From NCBI GenBank assembly GCA_036346205.1, contig JARFJB010000401.1, positions 62,001-126,000 of the forward strand: a DNA stretch of 64,000 bases. Reading direction: 5' to 3'. Origin of the DNA: Vesta saturnalis. Lineage: Eukaryota; Arthropoda; Insecta; Coleoptera; Lampyridae. The translations under genes and the position numbers were made by a program. Every line of letters begins with the position of its first letter. Within the stretch, counting starts at the first letter, position 1. This document shows, piece by piece, positions 23,070-32,338 of this stretch. Below the pieces are notes generated by a model. It saw only the letters and a program-made list of their open reading frames with translations, ran no database searches and had not been told where the DNA came from.

Positions 23070-23818
23070 ATGACGGGCACCATACGCTTCATTCCGCAAG
23101 ATACAGAATTACCTATTAAAAATTATGACATAGCTGATAACAAGGAACTTTACTCTAAACATAGCGGTCTACTGAAAGGAGGATGTAAACGAGGTATAAT
23201 CGTTGGTCCATCTGGGTGCGGAAAAACAAATGTTATGATTACCTTGTTAGAACATCCAAATGGTTTACGTTTTGAAAATGTATATATTTATTGCAAATCA
23301 TTATATCAACCTAAATACCAGTACCTACGAAATTTACTGACACCCATAAAAGAAGTCGTGGTCATTGGTCGAATACAGTGATAATAGTGACTGTTATATC
23401 CCTAGTGATTCCCGTTTAAAATTCAATAATGATTTAATCGATGATGTAGCGTGATCATAAGCAAATTATGAACCCATAAAGAATTCGGGTATTTCGAATA
23501 CAGTGATAATAGTGATGTTATATCCTAGTGATTCCACGTATAAATTCAATAATGATTTTCGATGATGTAGCGTGTCATAAGCAAAATGAAATAGAGATCA
23601 TTTCTGTTTTGGCAGACATCGAAATAATGATTGTTTCTATCTGTGTCAAACGTATTCTTCAATTCCAAAACAGCTTATACGTGATAATGCTAATTTACTT
23701 ATTCTTTTTCAACAAGATCACACTAATCTTAAAATTCGGTTTTCTCGTTATTGATAAAGAAAGCGATGTTAATACAGGTCGGTACCGTAAGAGATTTGAC
23801 TGTTTTATAGCATTATAA
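23070..23818 (+). pseudogene. FtsK/HerA-type genome packaging ATPase (copy A)
   Basis: ATG at 23070 (MTGTIRFIPQ). Walker A GPSGCGKTN is at about 23208-23234, with FENVYIYCKSLYQPKYQYL after it. The Walker B region MIFDDVACHKQNE (23546-23584) and FYLCQTYSSIPKQLIRDNAN and NLLILFQQD pieces (23630-23720) follow in shifted frames, ending GRYRKRFDCF. It pumps DNA into virions in the family. Broken by several indels and by a 125-bp tandem duplication (23342-23590). Compared with copy B it also lacks a ~70-bp segment before the C-terminus. Confidence 0.8.
23342..23590 (+). repeat. 125-bp tandem duplication inside the ATPase gene
   Basis: ACCCATAAA...CGAATACAGTGATAATAGTG...GATGATGTAGCGTG occurs at about 23342-23465 and again 23470-23590, 125 bp apart, with small differences. 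Copy B has one unit only (39170-39290), so the duplication arose in copy A's lineage. Confidence 0.8.
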
Positions 23819-23851
23819 ATATGGTAGCAGTACTGAACATATGCAGTCGTA

Positions 23852-24919
23852 ATGAAGGAGCGCTTAGTACAAGCCATTTTGCGTGCTCGCAAGAGCGTGC
23901 AACAAAAATATGCTACTTTGAAAGAAGATACCGCTCTTACAGAACGTGCAATAGAAGCACACTTTAAACCTATTACACAACCCTTACAGCAATTGATTAC
24001 TAAGAAAGATGGCTCTCTCATCGAAACTGAACCCCTTACGCCAGAAGCTGTCAAAAATGAAGCATTGCACAAGAAACTGAAGTTTTTTTACATCACACAC
24101 CTAAAACAGCTGGATTACGGAAGGTTCCACGTACTCTGGTTCCCGCAACCATTGCGCAACCTTCGCAGGAAACTGTAATTGCTGATACCACTAACGATGA
24201 TGATGTGGAAATTCCTACTTTACAACAATTGAAATCAGAACTGTTAGCTGCTGGATTTCAACCCGCCTTTGAAGATTATCTAAATCAATACCAAGGATTA
24301 GCTAAGTACTACGTTGAAGGTATATTTAGAGATACAGAAGACGAGTATGACTTAACATATGGCGTACATTTCATTCCGGAAGAAGAGAAATTTTTTATTG
24401 GTGATGCTGAATTAGACTTTATTGGTGAAAACCTTCGTATCACTCTTCCTGATGGATCCTCCCTAGACTATGAAGGAACACCGGGATTATATGAACTACT
24501 TTTTAAAAAATTCCTACGGGTACAAAAAGAGTGACCTACAGCAATACAATGTCATATTGCGTCGTACTAATGCTGCCCGACGTAATTATAACTCGACAGA
24601 CCAAATCCGTGAAAACAATAGTAAAAAATATGTGGCAATCATTAAACCATTACTTCAACCTAGAAAACGGTCAGCTACATCATCTATTGCCCCTCCAACC
24701 ACAAGATCTCGAACAACTTCTATCTCCAAAAGAGGTGGTGGCATGCAACTATTGCGATACAATAACAAAGCTATTGAATTTGTACCGTGGAATAACCCGA
24801 CTAAGTTAGTAGATTGGCTACGGGAATTATTAGGATCAATGTCGACAGGAAATACTAGCAATCACAACGAAGTAGTATATATAATTGATGAACTACGTGA
24901 AGCAAAAGTAATACAGTAA
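23852..24919 (+). pseudogene. DUF8207-like Polinton protein (copy A)
   Basis: ATG at 23852. N-terminal helical part (RLVQAILRARKSVQQKYATL) resembles a coiled coil. Frames then change near 24120-24200 and 24480-24530. Core motifs: YGVHFIPEEEKFFIGDAEL, GENLRITLPDGSSLDYEGTP then GLYELLFKK, ILRRTNAARRNYN, and the C-terminus SMSTGNTSNHNEVVYIIDEL then REAKVIQ. I know this arrangement as the DUF8207 family of insect Polinton proteins; function unknown. It sits between ATPase and integrase, where such elements usually keep it. Copy B homologue 39640-40642, also broken. Confidence 0.65.
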
Positions 24920-25008
24920 CAGCTCTTGTTATAAACCTATTACTACATCCTTTTCATTTCATTGTTACACCGACTACCACTAAAGGTAGTACTACATGCC
25001 CATCAGTT

Positions 25009-25419
25009 ATGCCAATAGATAAATTTGGCGGACATCTTCATCAACAAATGACAGTGGATAAATTTGGAAAACATATTACTCATCATCGCAGTGATGCTAC
25101 GAAGCAAAGTGATATATATTACGAAACTTATTTTACCTTGCAAAGTGTCTTGCAACAGACAACAGTAGATATTCCATTGGGTATCAATGGTAGATATTTC
25201 TTTCCTACAGAGGGAAAAATATTGCATTGTAAGTGGTTACCTCGAGATATTCATCTTCGAGTGGATACTGTAATATATACGACACCGCTGTTTCTAAATA
25301 ATAAAACTATTCGTAAGGAAGGTGTGATTCAACCTATAATTCCAAACGATATCAATTTCGACAAAGAACAATTATTCATCCTAGAGATTGTACTACAATC
25401 CAAAGTAAAAAATGAGTAA
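25009..25419 (+). CDS. Unrecognised Polinton protein, 136 residues
   Basis: Intact frame. The N-terminus has a doubled motif: IDKFGGHLHQQM then VDKFGKHITHH. The middle is beta-rich-looking (YYETYFTLQSVLQQTTVDIP). Its stop overlaps the integrase ATG region by 8 bp (25412-25419). A virion fibre or minor structural protein is possible from the DxFGxH repeats near the start, but I do not recognise it. Confidence 0.5.
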   Translation: MPIDKFGGHLHQQMTVDKFGKHITHHRSDATKQSDIYYETYFTLQSVLQQTTVDIPLGINGRYFFPTEGKILHCKWLPRDIHLRVDTVIYTTPLFLNNKTIRKEGVIQPIIPNDINFDKEQLFILEIVLQSKVKNE

Positions 25420-26317
25420 ATCCGATGTTGTTGAAGAACTGCACAAACCAGCAAGGAGAAATTTTCCACGACGTTGTGTAGTACTAAAAGGTTTAAATGA
25501 TCTCTTTCAAGCTGATTTAGTGGAAATGATACCTTATGCTCATGTGAATAAAGGATTTCGATATATTTTAGTAATAATTAATGCCTTCTCTAAATATGTC
25601 TGGGCTTTCCCATCAAACGCAAGAATGGTAAACTAGTCGCGGAGGTAATGGATAAACTGCTATCTGGATTGCAAAAGATGCCTACGCATATACAAACTGA
25701 TATGGGAACGGAGTTTTATAATGCAGAATTTAAAAAAGTAATGAAATAATTCAATATCAATCATTACAGTAGTTATTCCACCTTGAAAAGTAGCATAGTC
25801 GAACGTGTCAATCGTACCCTTAAAGCAATAATGTGGAAAACATTCAGCATGCAAGGATCATATAAGTGGCTATCAATCTTGCCTCAAATTGTTACCGATT
25901 ATAATTCAAGAAAGCATAGAACAACCGGGTATAAGCCGGTAGATGTAACGGAAAAGAATGCTGCAGATATTTTGCAACATTTATAATGTCAGAAAGTTCT
26001 TGACCGTAAAACACCTAAATTGAAAGTGGGGGAACATGTACGCATTAGCAAACATAGGAGTATATTCTCTAAGGAGTTACGAAGTCTTTCGAATATCAAC
26101 AGTTAAACGTACAAGCCCACTCACCTACACATTACGTGATAGTCGAGATGAAGAGATTCAAGGTCGGTTCTATGAGCCCGAACTACAAAGTGTTAAACAT
26201 CCAGACATTCACCTAGTTGAACGTGTCATCCGACGTCAAGGGAATAAAGCTCTCGTTAAGTGGTTGGGTTTTGATACTTCTCACAACTCATGGATTTCTA
26301 CCAAAGACATTGTGTAA
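25412..26317 (+). pseudogene. Retroviral-type (rve) integrase with chromodomain (copy A)
   Basis: Starts MSKSDVVEELHKPARRNFPR. The DDE set is visible: Asp in LFQADLVEMIPY (25515), Asp in IQTDMGTEFYNAEF (25697), Glu in IVERVNRTLKAIMWK (25801), then KWLSILPQIVTDYNSRKHRT. The C-terminal chromodomain reads LVERVIRRQGNKALVKWLGF then DTSHNSWIS (26215-26300). This enzyme inserts the element and makes the 6-bp duplication. Lesions: frameshift near 25625, TAA at 25747-25749, TAA at 25984-25986 and a shift near 26050. The family is the 'F54H12.3-like' transposon integrase. Copy B lacks it. Confidence 0.88.
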
Positions 26318-26419
26318 TACGCTAATTAACCTTAATTATATATACTGTAATATTAATATGCAATAAACAGATCCTTTTTTTTACTTTTTTTATTAATACT
26401 ATCCTATACATATATATCA

Positions 26420-26653
26420 CTACATACTACTAAAGCGTCTGACAAACACACACTCACGATGCTGTTTTTCGAGAATTGGTGAAATTATATTATCATAGTC
26501 GCCTATTCTTTTTTTAAATCGTACAGAATCTCTAGCTAATTGTTCCCATTCTCCTTTTCGCGCATGCCTGTGAGCCAACTCCCATACTACTATGTAGTGA
26601 ACTACGTTTTTGGACTCATTAATGCGCACCTTCTTCACTGGGTGAGTCGTCAT
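26420..26653 (-). CDS. Small unrecognised Polinton ORF
   Basis: Seventy-seven codons from the first ATG (26653). Basic, charged: VVWELAHRHARKGEWEQLAR and a C-terminus HRECVFVRRFSSM. It overlaps, in another frame, the acidic end of the preceding frame. Not recognised. Confidence 0.4.
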   Translation of the reverse strand: MTTHPVKKVRINESKNVVHYIVVWELAHRHARKGEWEQLARDSVRFKKRIGDYDNIISPILEKQHRECVFVRRFSSM

Positions 26654-26995
26654 CTGATGACTCAAAATTCGGTAAATATCGTTCTATTTCGTGTATAAAT
26701 TGCTCCAATGCTATTTCTTTATGGTCTTCTATTAATCGCTTTATACAACAAATACACTCTATATCATCTAATGCGATGTTAAGTATTTTTCACAAAGGCG
26801 TATTCCTCCCCCATACTTATTAACTAGATTATTTAAATAGTCATCACTAAATCTACCCATTCCATACACTTTTTCATGATCAGCATCGAATTCTAATGAT
26901 TGTAACTGGCATATTAGTCTTTGGACTGCACTAACACAATGTACAGCTTTAGGCCACGACTCCGCACTATAACACATCCACATATTGACTAACAT
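26630..26995 (-). pseudogene. Unrecognised Polinton gene, probably frameshifted
   Basis: ATG at 26995 (MLVNMWMCYSAESWPKAVHC). The frame ends at 26768 after CEKYLTSH, but a second frame continues as DDIECICCIKRLIEDHKEI and ends acidic (FESSDDDSPSEE) near 26630. One missing base at about 26780 would join them, so I read this as one gene with a lesion. Not recognised. Confidence 0.4.
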
Positions 26996-27025
26996 CTAAT
27001 ACTATCCCTATTGACTACAAGCGCG

Positions 27026-27682
27026 TTACCCCCCCCTTTCAGTTATAGGTTTGGCAAGATCCATATCCATATATAGTTTCTCCTTAGCAAATTCTTCCAT
27101 TTCCAGAAGGCAGGCTATGTTGACCTCAAATACATCATGCAATGGACGTATAACTTGGTGAATGTTACATTCAGGAATTGCCGCTGCCGACTTTATTAGG
27201 TTTTTATAAAACTCTGGAAAGTTCACAGTATCTGCCAACTCCAATCGGTAATATATTATCTTCAAAAGCTTCCATAACTGTTCCATAGACTCCCATCCTA
27301 AACAGACATCAACTTCTTCACTATCACAGAGGCGTATAATTTTTTTCTTGTTAATATTTTCGTACGAGACAGTCTTCGATCCCAGTTTGGTAGGTAACCA
27401 TGTTCCTTCAGGACTGTAGAAATAATTAGTAATTACCCCTTGATTATCCATAAGTATACGCCATTCCTGCTTGTCAAACACCACTCCACCACTCTTCGAT
27501 CCACCGAGTTTTACGACTGGCTCAAATCCAAATTTGGGTGATAGACCGACACTAACAAACTTTGTTTTACTTTTATTTAAGAAATAATGCACATTATTAA
27601 GCAAAATATCACAATATTTACTTGAACTTATAGCACCGATAATCTTCGCCTTTTCTATGGCTTGACGTAATATGTTATCCAT
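27026..27682 (-). CDS. Unrecognised Polinton accessory protein, 218 residues
   Basis: Intact frame from ATG 27682 (MDNILRQAIEKAKIIGAISS). Contains KFVSVGLSPKFGFEPVVKLG, a GGVVFDKQEWRILM strand-like segment and C-terminal SAAAIPECNIHQVIRPLHDV. No transmembrane segment, no Cys pattern. Divergent from the 28038 gene across a 355-bp spacer with CAAGGT repeats. Being open while the core genes are broken suggests either recent function or chance. I do not recognise it. Confidence 0.6.
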   Translation of the reverse strand: MDNILRQAIEKAKIIGAISSSKYCDILLNNVHYFLNKSKTKFVSVGLSPKFGFEPVVKLGGSKSGGVVFDKQEWRILMDNQGVITNYFYSPEGTWLPTKLGSKTVSYENINKKKIIRLCDSEEVDVCLGWESMEQLWKLLKIIYYRLELADTVNFPEFYKNLIKSAAAIPECNIHQVIRPLHDVFEVNIACLLEMEEFAKEKLYMDMDLAKPITERGG

Positions 27683-28037
27683 TATTTACGATACTGGCTT
27701 TACATACATTCCCTCTCTTTTATATATGACACTCTCCCCACTATGTGTCCGCCTCAAGGCTACTTACGTGACCTTCACGATTATACCACACATTGCTTTA
27801 GCGGTCTTGTCGGTTACACCTTTTCAAGGTTTTCTTTTCGTTCAAGGCTGTTACTCATTTTGTTTTTTCTAACTTGTCTTCACCACTACTTCAAGGATTC
27901 CTAGGCATACTTATTTCCAAGGTTGTTCCACTTTGCCACAACAAGTTCACTACACAAGGTTACATACCCCCACTCAGTATTATTCATATACTTAAAGGGA
28001 GGGGTTTTTACATATACCATAGTTACCGATCTTCACT
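27683..28037. promoter_or_regulatory. Divergent spacer with six CAAGG(T/C) words
   Basis: CAAGG followed by T, C or A occurs at 27755, 27826, 27843, 27892, 27918 and 27955, several followed by TGTT/TTAC. The same word recurs in both terminal repeats. Shared spacing and context between two head-to-head genes suggest a binding site for an element- or host-encoded factor. Confidence 0.45.
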
Positions 28038-28556
28038 ATGTCAGTTACTCCAGTGCAAGACGATTGGAAGACTCCTACAGTGTACCAACCACAAACCCTA
28101 TTTCAAATTAGTACGCGACGGACATGTCAATTAATTCCGAACTGGGTAAATTTTGAGAAGAAAGGAATACTACCGCCTTCCATAACATCAGTAGTGCGTA
28201 TGCAATATGAAGATGTAAAGTGGGATTCGGCATGGTTTGACACCTTGGGCAAGCGAATCTCTGACCACGTCTCGGTGAATAGTTTGAAAGATTACTCTCA
28301 CATAGTTGCGTTGTACATTCGCTACCATCTGCTTGGTGGTATGTGTTTATGTTATGCATGTTACTCCACGTTGAAACCAGGAGATTACCGCGTGGTGGAA
28401 CACCACACCCATATGGAGCGATGGACAATGTTGTACTACCTTTCACATGATGAATACTGGTGCTCATCATGTAGAGCGCCATTAACCACTTTATACGATG
28501 TTTATGATGATGATTCTTGTTATTTGTGTGAGGAAGTATGTTATGTTGATTATTAA
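28038..28556 (+). CDS. Unrecognised Cys-rich Polinton accessory protein, 172 residues
   Basis: ATG at 28038 (MSVTPVQDDWKTPTVYQPQT). N-terminal half WxxxWFDTLGKRISDHVSVN; C-terminal half has four Cys pairs or near pairs: CLCYACYS, WCSSCRAPL and CYLCEEVCY, with HHTHMERW between. Two treble-clef or ring-like zinc knuckles are plausible from CxxC spacing, by inference. Directly upstream of the BIR gene in the same direction (78 bp), so the two may be co-expressed. Confidence 0.6.
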   Translation: MSVTPVQDDWKTPTVYQPQTLFQISTRRTCQLIPNWVNFEKKGILPPSITSVVRMQYEDVKWDSAWFDTLGKRISDHVSVNSLKDYSHIVALYIRYHLLGGMCLCYACYSTLKPGDYRVVEHHTHMERWTMLYYLSHDEYWCSSCRAPLTTLYDVYDDDSCYLCEEVCYVDY

Positions 28557-28634
28557 TACTTTGTTTTGCTGTCTATATATTGTATGTAATAAAATATTTT
28601 ATGCCAGTCGCTTAGTTTATCCTCTAGTGAAAAC

Positions 28635-28985
28635 ATGTGCGACGTGCCACCGAACTTTTATTATCCTCAGTATTACAATTGTTTCGATAAACGATTACTA
28701 ACGTATAGAGCATGGTCTGGGGTTCACTCGCCCTCATCTCTTGCTGCAGAAGGATTCATTTCCACATCTTCAGACGATACGGTTGAATGTTTCATGTGTG
28801 GGGTTAGAATAAACCGATGGCAGCCAGATGTCAATCCGTTACAGGAGCATCTCCGATGGGCACCACACTGCACGTATGCCCAATTACCTGCACCACGTAG
28901 ATGTAATGACACAGAAGTCGAGAGGACCTTTTGCACGTGTACTAAATCAAAATGTTTTATTCCTAAAGAAAATCATATATCTTAA
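28635..28985 (+). CDS. BIR-domain protein (inhibitor-of-apoptosis type)
   Basis: 116 residues, intact. One baculoviral IAP repeat spans residues 20-82: RLLTYRAWSG, LAAEGFIST, DDTVECFMCGVRINRW, PLQEHLRWAPHC. Zinc ligands Cys52, Cys55, His72 and Cys79 and the GF before them are all present. There is no RING finger and no second BIR. In viruses such proteins block caspases or their activators; here this is inferred from the fold. The last ~31 residues, Cys-containing (TFCTCTKSKC), are encoded inside the right terminal repeat (from 28893), whose left copy carries the same tail. It is probably captured from a host or virus. Confidence 0.85.
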   Translation: MCDVPPNFYYPQYYNCFDKRLLTYRAWSGVHSPSSLAAEGFISTSSDDTVECFMCGVRINRWQPDVNPLQEHLRWAPHCTYAQLPAPRRCNDTEVERTFCTCTKSKCFIPKENHIS

Positions 28986-29283
28986 TAATTATGCGTGAGC
29001 AAAAAACATACAAGTGGACAAAAAACATACAAGTGAGGTGGCCTTGGGTAAGAGTAGCATTTGGGTGGTCTTTTGCGATAGTGGTAAAATAGGTTACATG
29101 GATAACAATTGCAAAAACAATGTGAGAGTTGTTGACCTTGTGTTTGTGGTAATGATATGTAATTAGGTCACACATTTCGCTTTTTTGACCTTGGTACGGT
29201 GGGGACCTCGGTTTTGTGGCAACCTTGGAAATGTGGGACCTTGGAAATGTGGTGTGTTCCAGAAGTCTCCTATCTTACATACT
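28893..29283 (-). repeat. Right terminal inverted repeat of Polinton A
   Basis: Reverse complement matches 10974-11415 nearly base for base, lacking the ~49-bp extra in the left arm. Ends in ...CTTACATACT followed by CACGTG. Its inner end overlaps the BIR gene. Confidence 0.95.
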
Positions 29284-29289
29284 CACGTG
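29284..29289. repeat. Target site duplication CACGTG, right copy
   Basis: Pairs with 10968-10973; the polymerase sequence of copy B resumes immediately after it. Confidence 0.95.
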
Positions 29290-31475
29290 TCTTGTGACTG
29301 TAATGTCGGATACACTAAACTACCTGACTACATGCAAAGAAAAGGGAGAACCGGGGAGTTCTATGCGGAAAATATACTTGTGCTACGGTACTATCAAATA
29401 CATGTTTCTACCATTCGTAATATATGCAGATTTTGAAGCTCTACTAGTACCGGTAAATACGGCTGAGCCTAATCCCGAACAACCGTTTACGATAAAAACG
29501 TGTAAACATGAACCATACTCATTCAGTTATTATATTAGATGTGGTGTAAATGATGCTTGGTCCAAATTAGAACTTTATAGGGGGTTAATGCCGCGTAGGT
29601 ATTCAATACACGAACAGAAAGTGATGTGAAACGGATATATAATGAACATTACAAAACTGTTGTTCCAATTTTACCACTAACTGATGAATAATTGGTGATA
29701 CATGAACAAAATCTAAATTGCTGTATATGCGACAAGCTTTTACGGATGATCTTCAAATTCCTAAGTGATGCGGCATTCAAATTGCAATTTAAACTATCAA
29801 TTACCTACATTTATCGCAGTTTTTTTCATAATCTCAGTGGTTATGGTGTTCGCTTGTTCACCAAATAGTTAACGAGTGAAACTGAAGAAATTACCGTACT
29901 CCTGTTAATAGTGAAAATACATAACGTTACGTAAGCATATTTATGTACACGAATTTAGAAACGGTCGTGGTCTTAGGGAAAAGAAGTACATAAATTTGCG
30001 ATTCGTTGATAGTTGCAGGTCCATGGCTGCATCCTTAGATAATCTATCCCAGAATTTATCAGATGATCAATGTAGAGAGGTAAGGAAATATTTTGGTGAT
30101 GATATGACTTTAACTTAGTTAGAAAGAAAGGTAATTTCCCCTTTGAGTATGTTGACAATTTTAGTAAAGATCAGACGTGTTGCCGTTGGCAGACGTATTC
30201 GAAAACCTTAGGCGACTATGTCTAGACGTGTATGGATTAGAATCTGCGCAGTTCGTTACCATACCAGGATTGGCTTGAAATACCATGTTGAAATGCACTA
30301 AAGTACAGTTAGAATTATTGACTGATAAGGATATGTACCACTTTTTTAAGAAAGGTATTCGTGGTGGAGTAAGGACTTGTGTTAAGTGGAGAAGCATAAC
30401 TAACAAGTTTGTTCCAAATTATGACCCTAATCGTCCTAAAGTGTATTTACAGTATTTGGATGCTACAAACTTTTATGGAAAGAGTATGCGTCAATATCTC
30501 CCACATGATGGGTTTATGTGGTTAACTGAAGAGGAAATTAATCAATTTGATGTGTTAAAGATTAATAATGTTGACCATTTTGGGTTTGTACCAGAGGTTG
30601 ATATACAATATCCGCGCCACCCACATGATGAGCACAATGGTTATCCTCTTTGTCCCGAAATGATCTGCGCACCGCATTCCAAGGAGGAAAAATTAATTCC
30701 TAACTTGTGTGATAAGACCAACTATGTTACACATTACCGGTATTTAAAACAATGTATAGAGCATGGGTTAATTTTTACTCGTATCCATATAGTTTTACGA
30801 TTTCGTCAAACTCCTTCCTTAGTACCGTACATAGACCTCTATACAGTCCTCCAAAATAAATCCAAGGGCAAATTCGAAAAGGATTTCTTTAAATGCATGA
30901 ACAATGGCGTATTTGGTAAAACAATGGAGAATGTTGACAAAGGAAGTGTAATCAAGTTACTACCGCATTTGGAAGATAACTGTCGTCGTTTGGGGCTAGC
31001 ATGGTACGTCGCATAGCCGCAATTTAAAGATTTTATTCAATTCACATTATTCACATTATTTCCAGTGGAATTGACGAAACAGGTCCTTACTTATGATCAA
31101 CACGTATGTGTCGGATTTACTATTTTAGATCTTTCCAAAATTATAATGTATCGATTTCTTTACGATATATTGCGCAATCATTATGGTAATAATGTAACGT
31201 TGCTCTACACAGACACTGATCCTTTAATTGTCGAGATAACAACTGATGATGTGTATGCACATATGCGAAATAATGTTGAAAACTATGACATCCAACTATC
31301 AAAAGGGTCTTCATGGTATTAGGACCATTACATCTGTCGTCGGAAGAATGGAAGATGAGTATCCAGGCAAAAATATTCAAGATCTTTATGGTGCAGTATC
31401 AAAATCGTATGGTCTAAAGCTTGCCGATGATCAAGTGGTTAAGAAAGCGAAAGGTGTTAAGAAAGTCGGTATTCA

Positions 31476-31537
<62 letters not shown>

Positions 31538-31760
31538 CTGAGATTTTAAACAAAACCGTCTTTAGGTTCCAGGATGACAAACCGTATCGATTACGTGATA
31601 TGTGTTCTATATTGGAGTGGGGGCATTGGCAAATTCCGGAATTGGAGAACTTTGATCCTTTGAGAGGTCTCTGGAGGTTGCTTGAGAAATGAATTTGTAT
31701 GATCCAGAGAGTAACGAAAGTTTTAGTACAGACAATTGCTAATCTTAGATATATACATAT
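29290..31760 (+). pseudogene. polB: Polinton DNA polymerase B, main part (copy B)
   Basis: Continues the gene interrupted at 10967. Recognisable: FVIYADFEALLVPV (29413), a decayed zinc-box region near 29700, then after deletions of several hundred bp WNTMLKCTKVQLELL-like sequence (30290), motif A DATNFYG (30460), FKCMNNGVFGKTMENVD (30890), motif C YTDTDPLIV (31206; copy A has Ser where this has Pro). TAG stop at 31014-31016 and several frameshifts. It lacks the segment that in copy A runs from about 18825 to 18925; a (TA)n array stands there. Confidence 0.88.
31479..31536. repeat. (TA)n array inside polymerase 3' end (copy B)
   Basis: 58 bp of TA between KKVGIQH and TEILNKTV codons; right border (TEIL/TEML) coincides with that of the copy A array. 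Confidence 0.9.
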
Positions 31761-31940
31761 ATTACCTCCATAATGAAACCTATGTATGATATGTAACATA
31801 ACGATACAGCATAATAATATTATTTGAAAATGAGTTATCGAGAGAATACATACAAAATGTACTCATAATGTGTGATATATAATAAATAAACATAACATAT
31901 ATTTACATTTTTAAAAAAAAAGTGTACAAGCTTTACTGCA

Positions 31941-32331
31941 CTACATAGGTATCGTACATACGGTAAACGTTAAACAGAGCGCAGTGACATAATGATTGAC
32001 AATGATAGTAACAAACTGGTTGCAAAACAGGAAGAATAAGATTTTTATCAAGTTAAATAACGGGCTGTTTAATAAATTTTCTAATTTAATCCGCTTTTCT
32101 CTACCATTGATGTAGATAGTATCTGTTGTTTGAATTAAGCGACTGAGAATTCTTCGAAATTGGTGTAGTGGTGTATTCCCTCTTCCCATTTTGTACAGTG
32201 TTGATTATGCATTAACCAAGTAGCTTAGATTTATAGATGTAGTGGGCGACTTGTATTCCATTAAAAATTTCGAACTCTTTTTGTATAAAAGCTTTTGAAA
32301 TTTTAAAGCCTTGTACGTTGACTATGACGGG
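31941..32331 (-). pseudogene. DVQGF protein remnant (copy B)
   Basis: Reads NVQGFKISKAFIQKEFEIF at the start; the middle ~60 bp is deleted compared with 19294-19734. Then MGRGNTPLHQFRRILSRLIQ, TIYINGREK and a broken Cys/His-rich end. Confidence 0.65.
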
Positions 32332-32338
32332 AATTGTA

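Larger units (their letters stand above)
10974..29283. mobile_element. Full-length Polinton/Maverick (adintovirus-like) copy A
   Basis: 18,310 bp, bounded by AGTAGGTAAG and CTTACATACT inverted ends of about 390-440 bp and by a perfect 6-bp duplication. It carries the expected hallmark genes: protein-primed-type DNA polymerase B, retroviral-type integrase with chromodomain, FtsK/HerA-type packaging ATPase, adenain-like protease and two capsid proteins. Extra genes are a PLA2-domain protein, a DUF8207-like protein and a BIR protein. Length, ends and gene set fit known Polintons. The integrase and polymerase are broken, so the copy is probably immobile unless the breaks are assembly errors. Confidence 0.95.
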
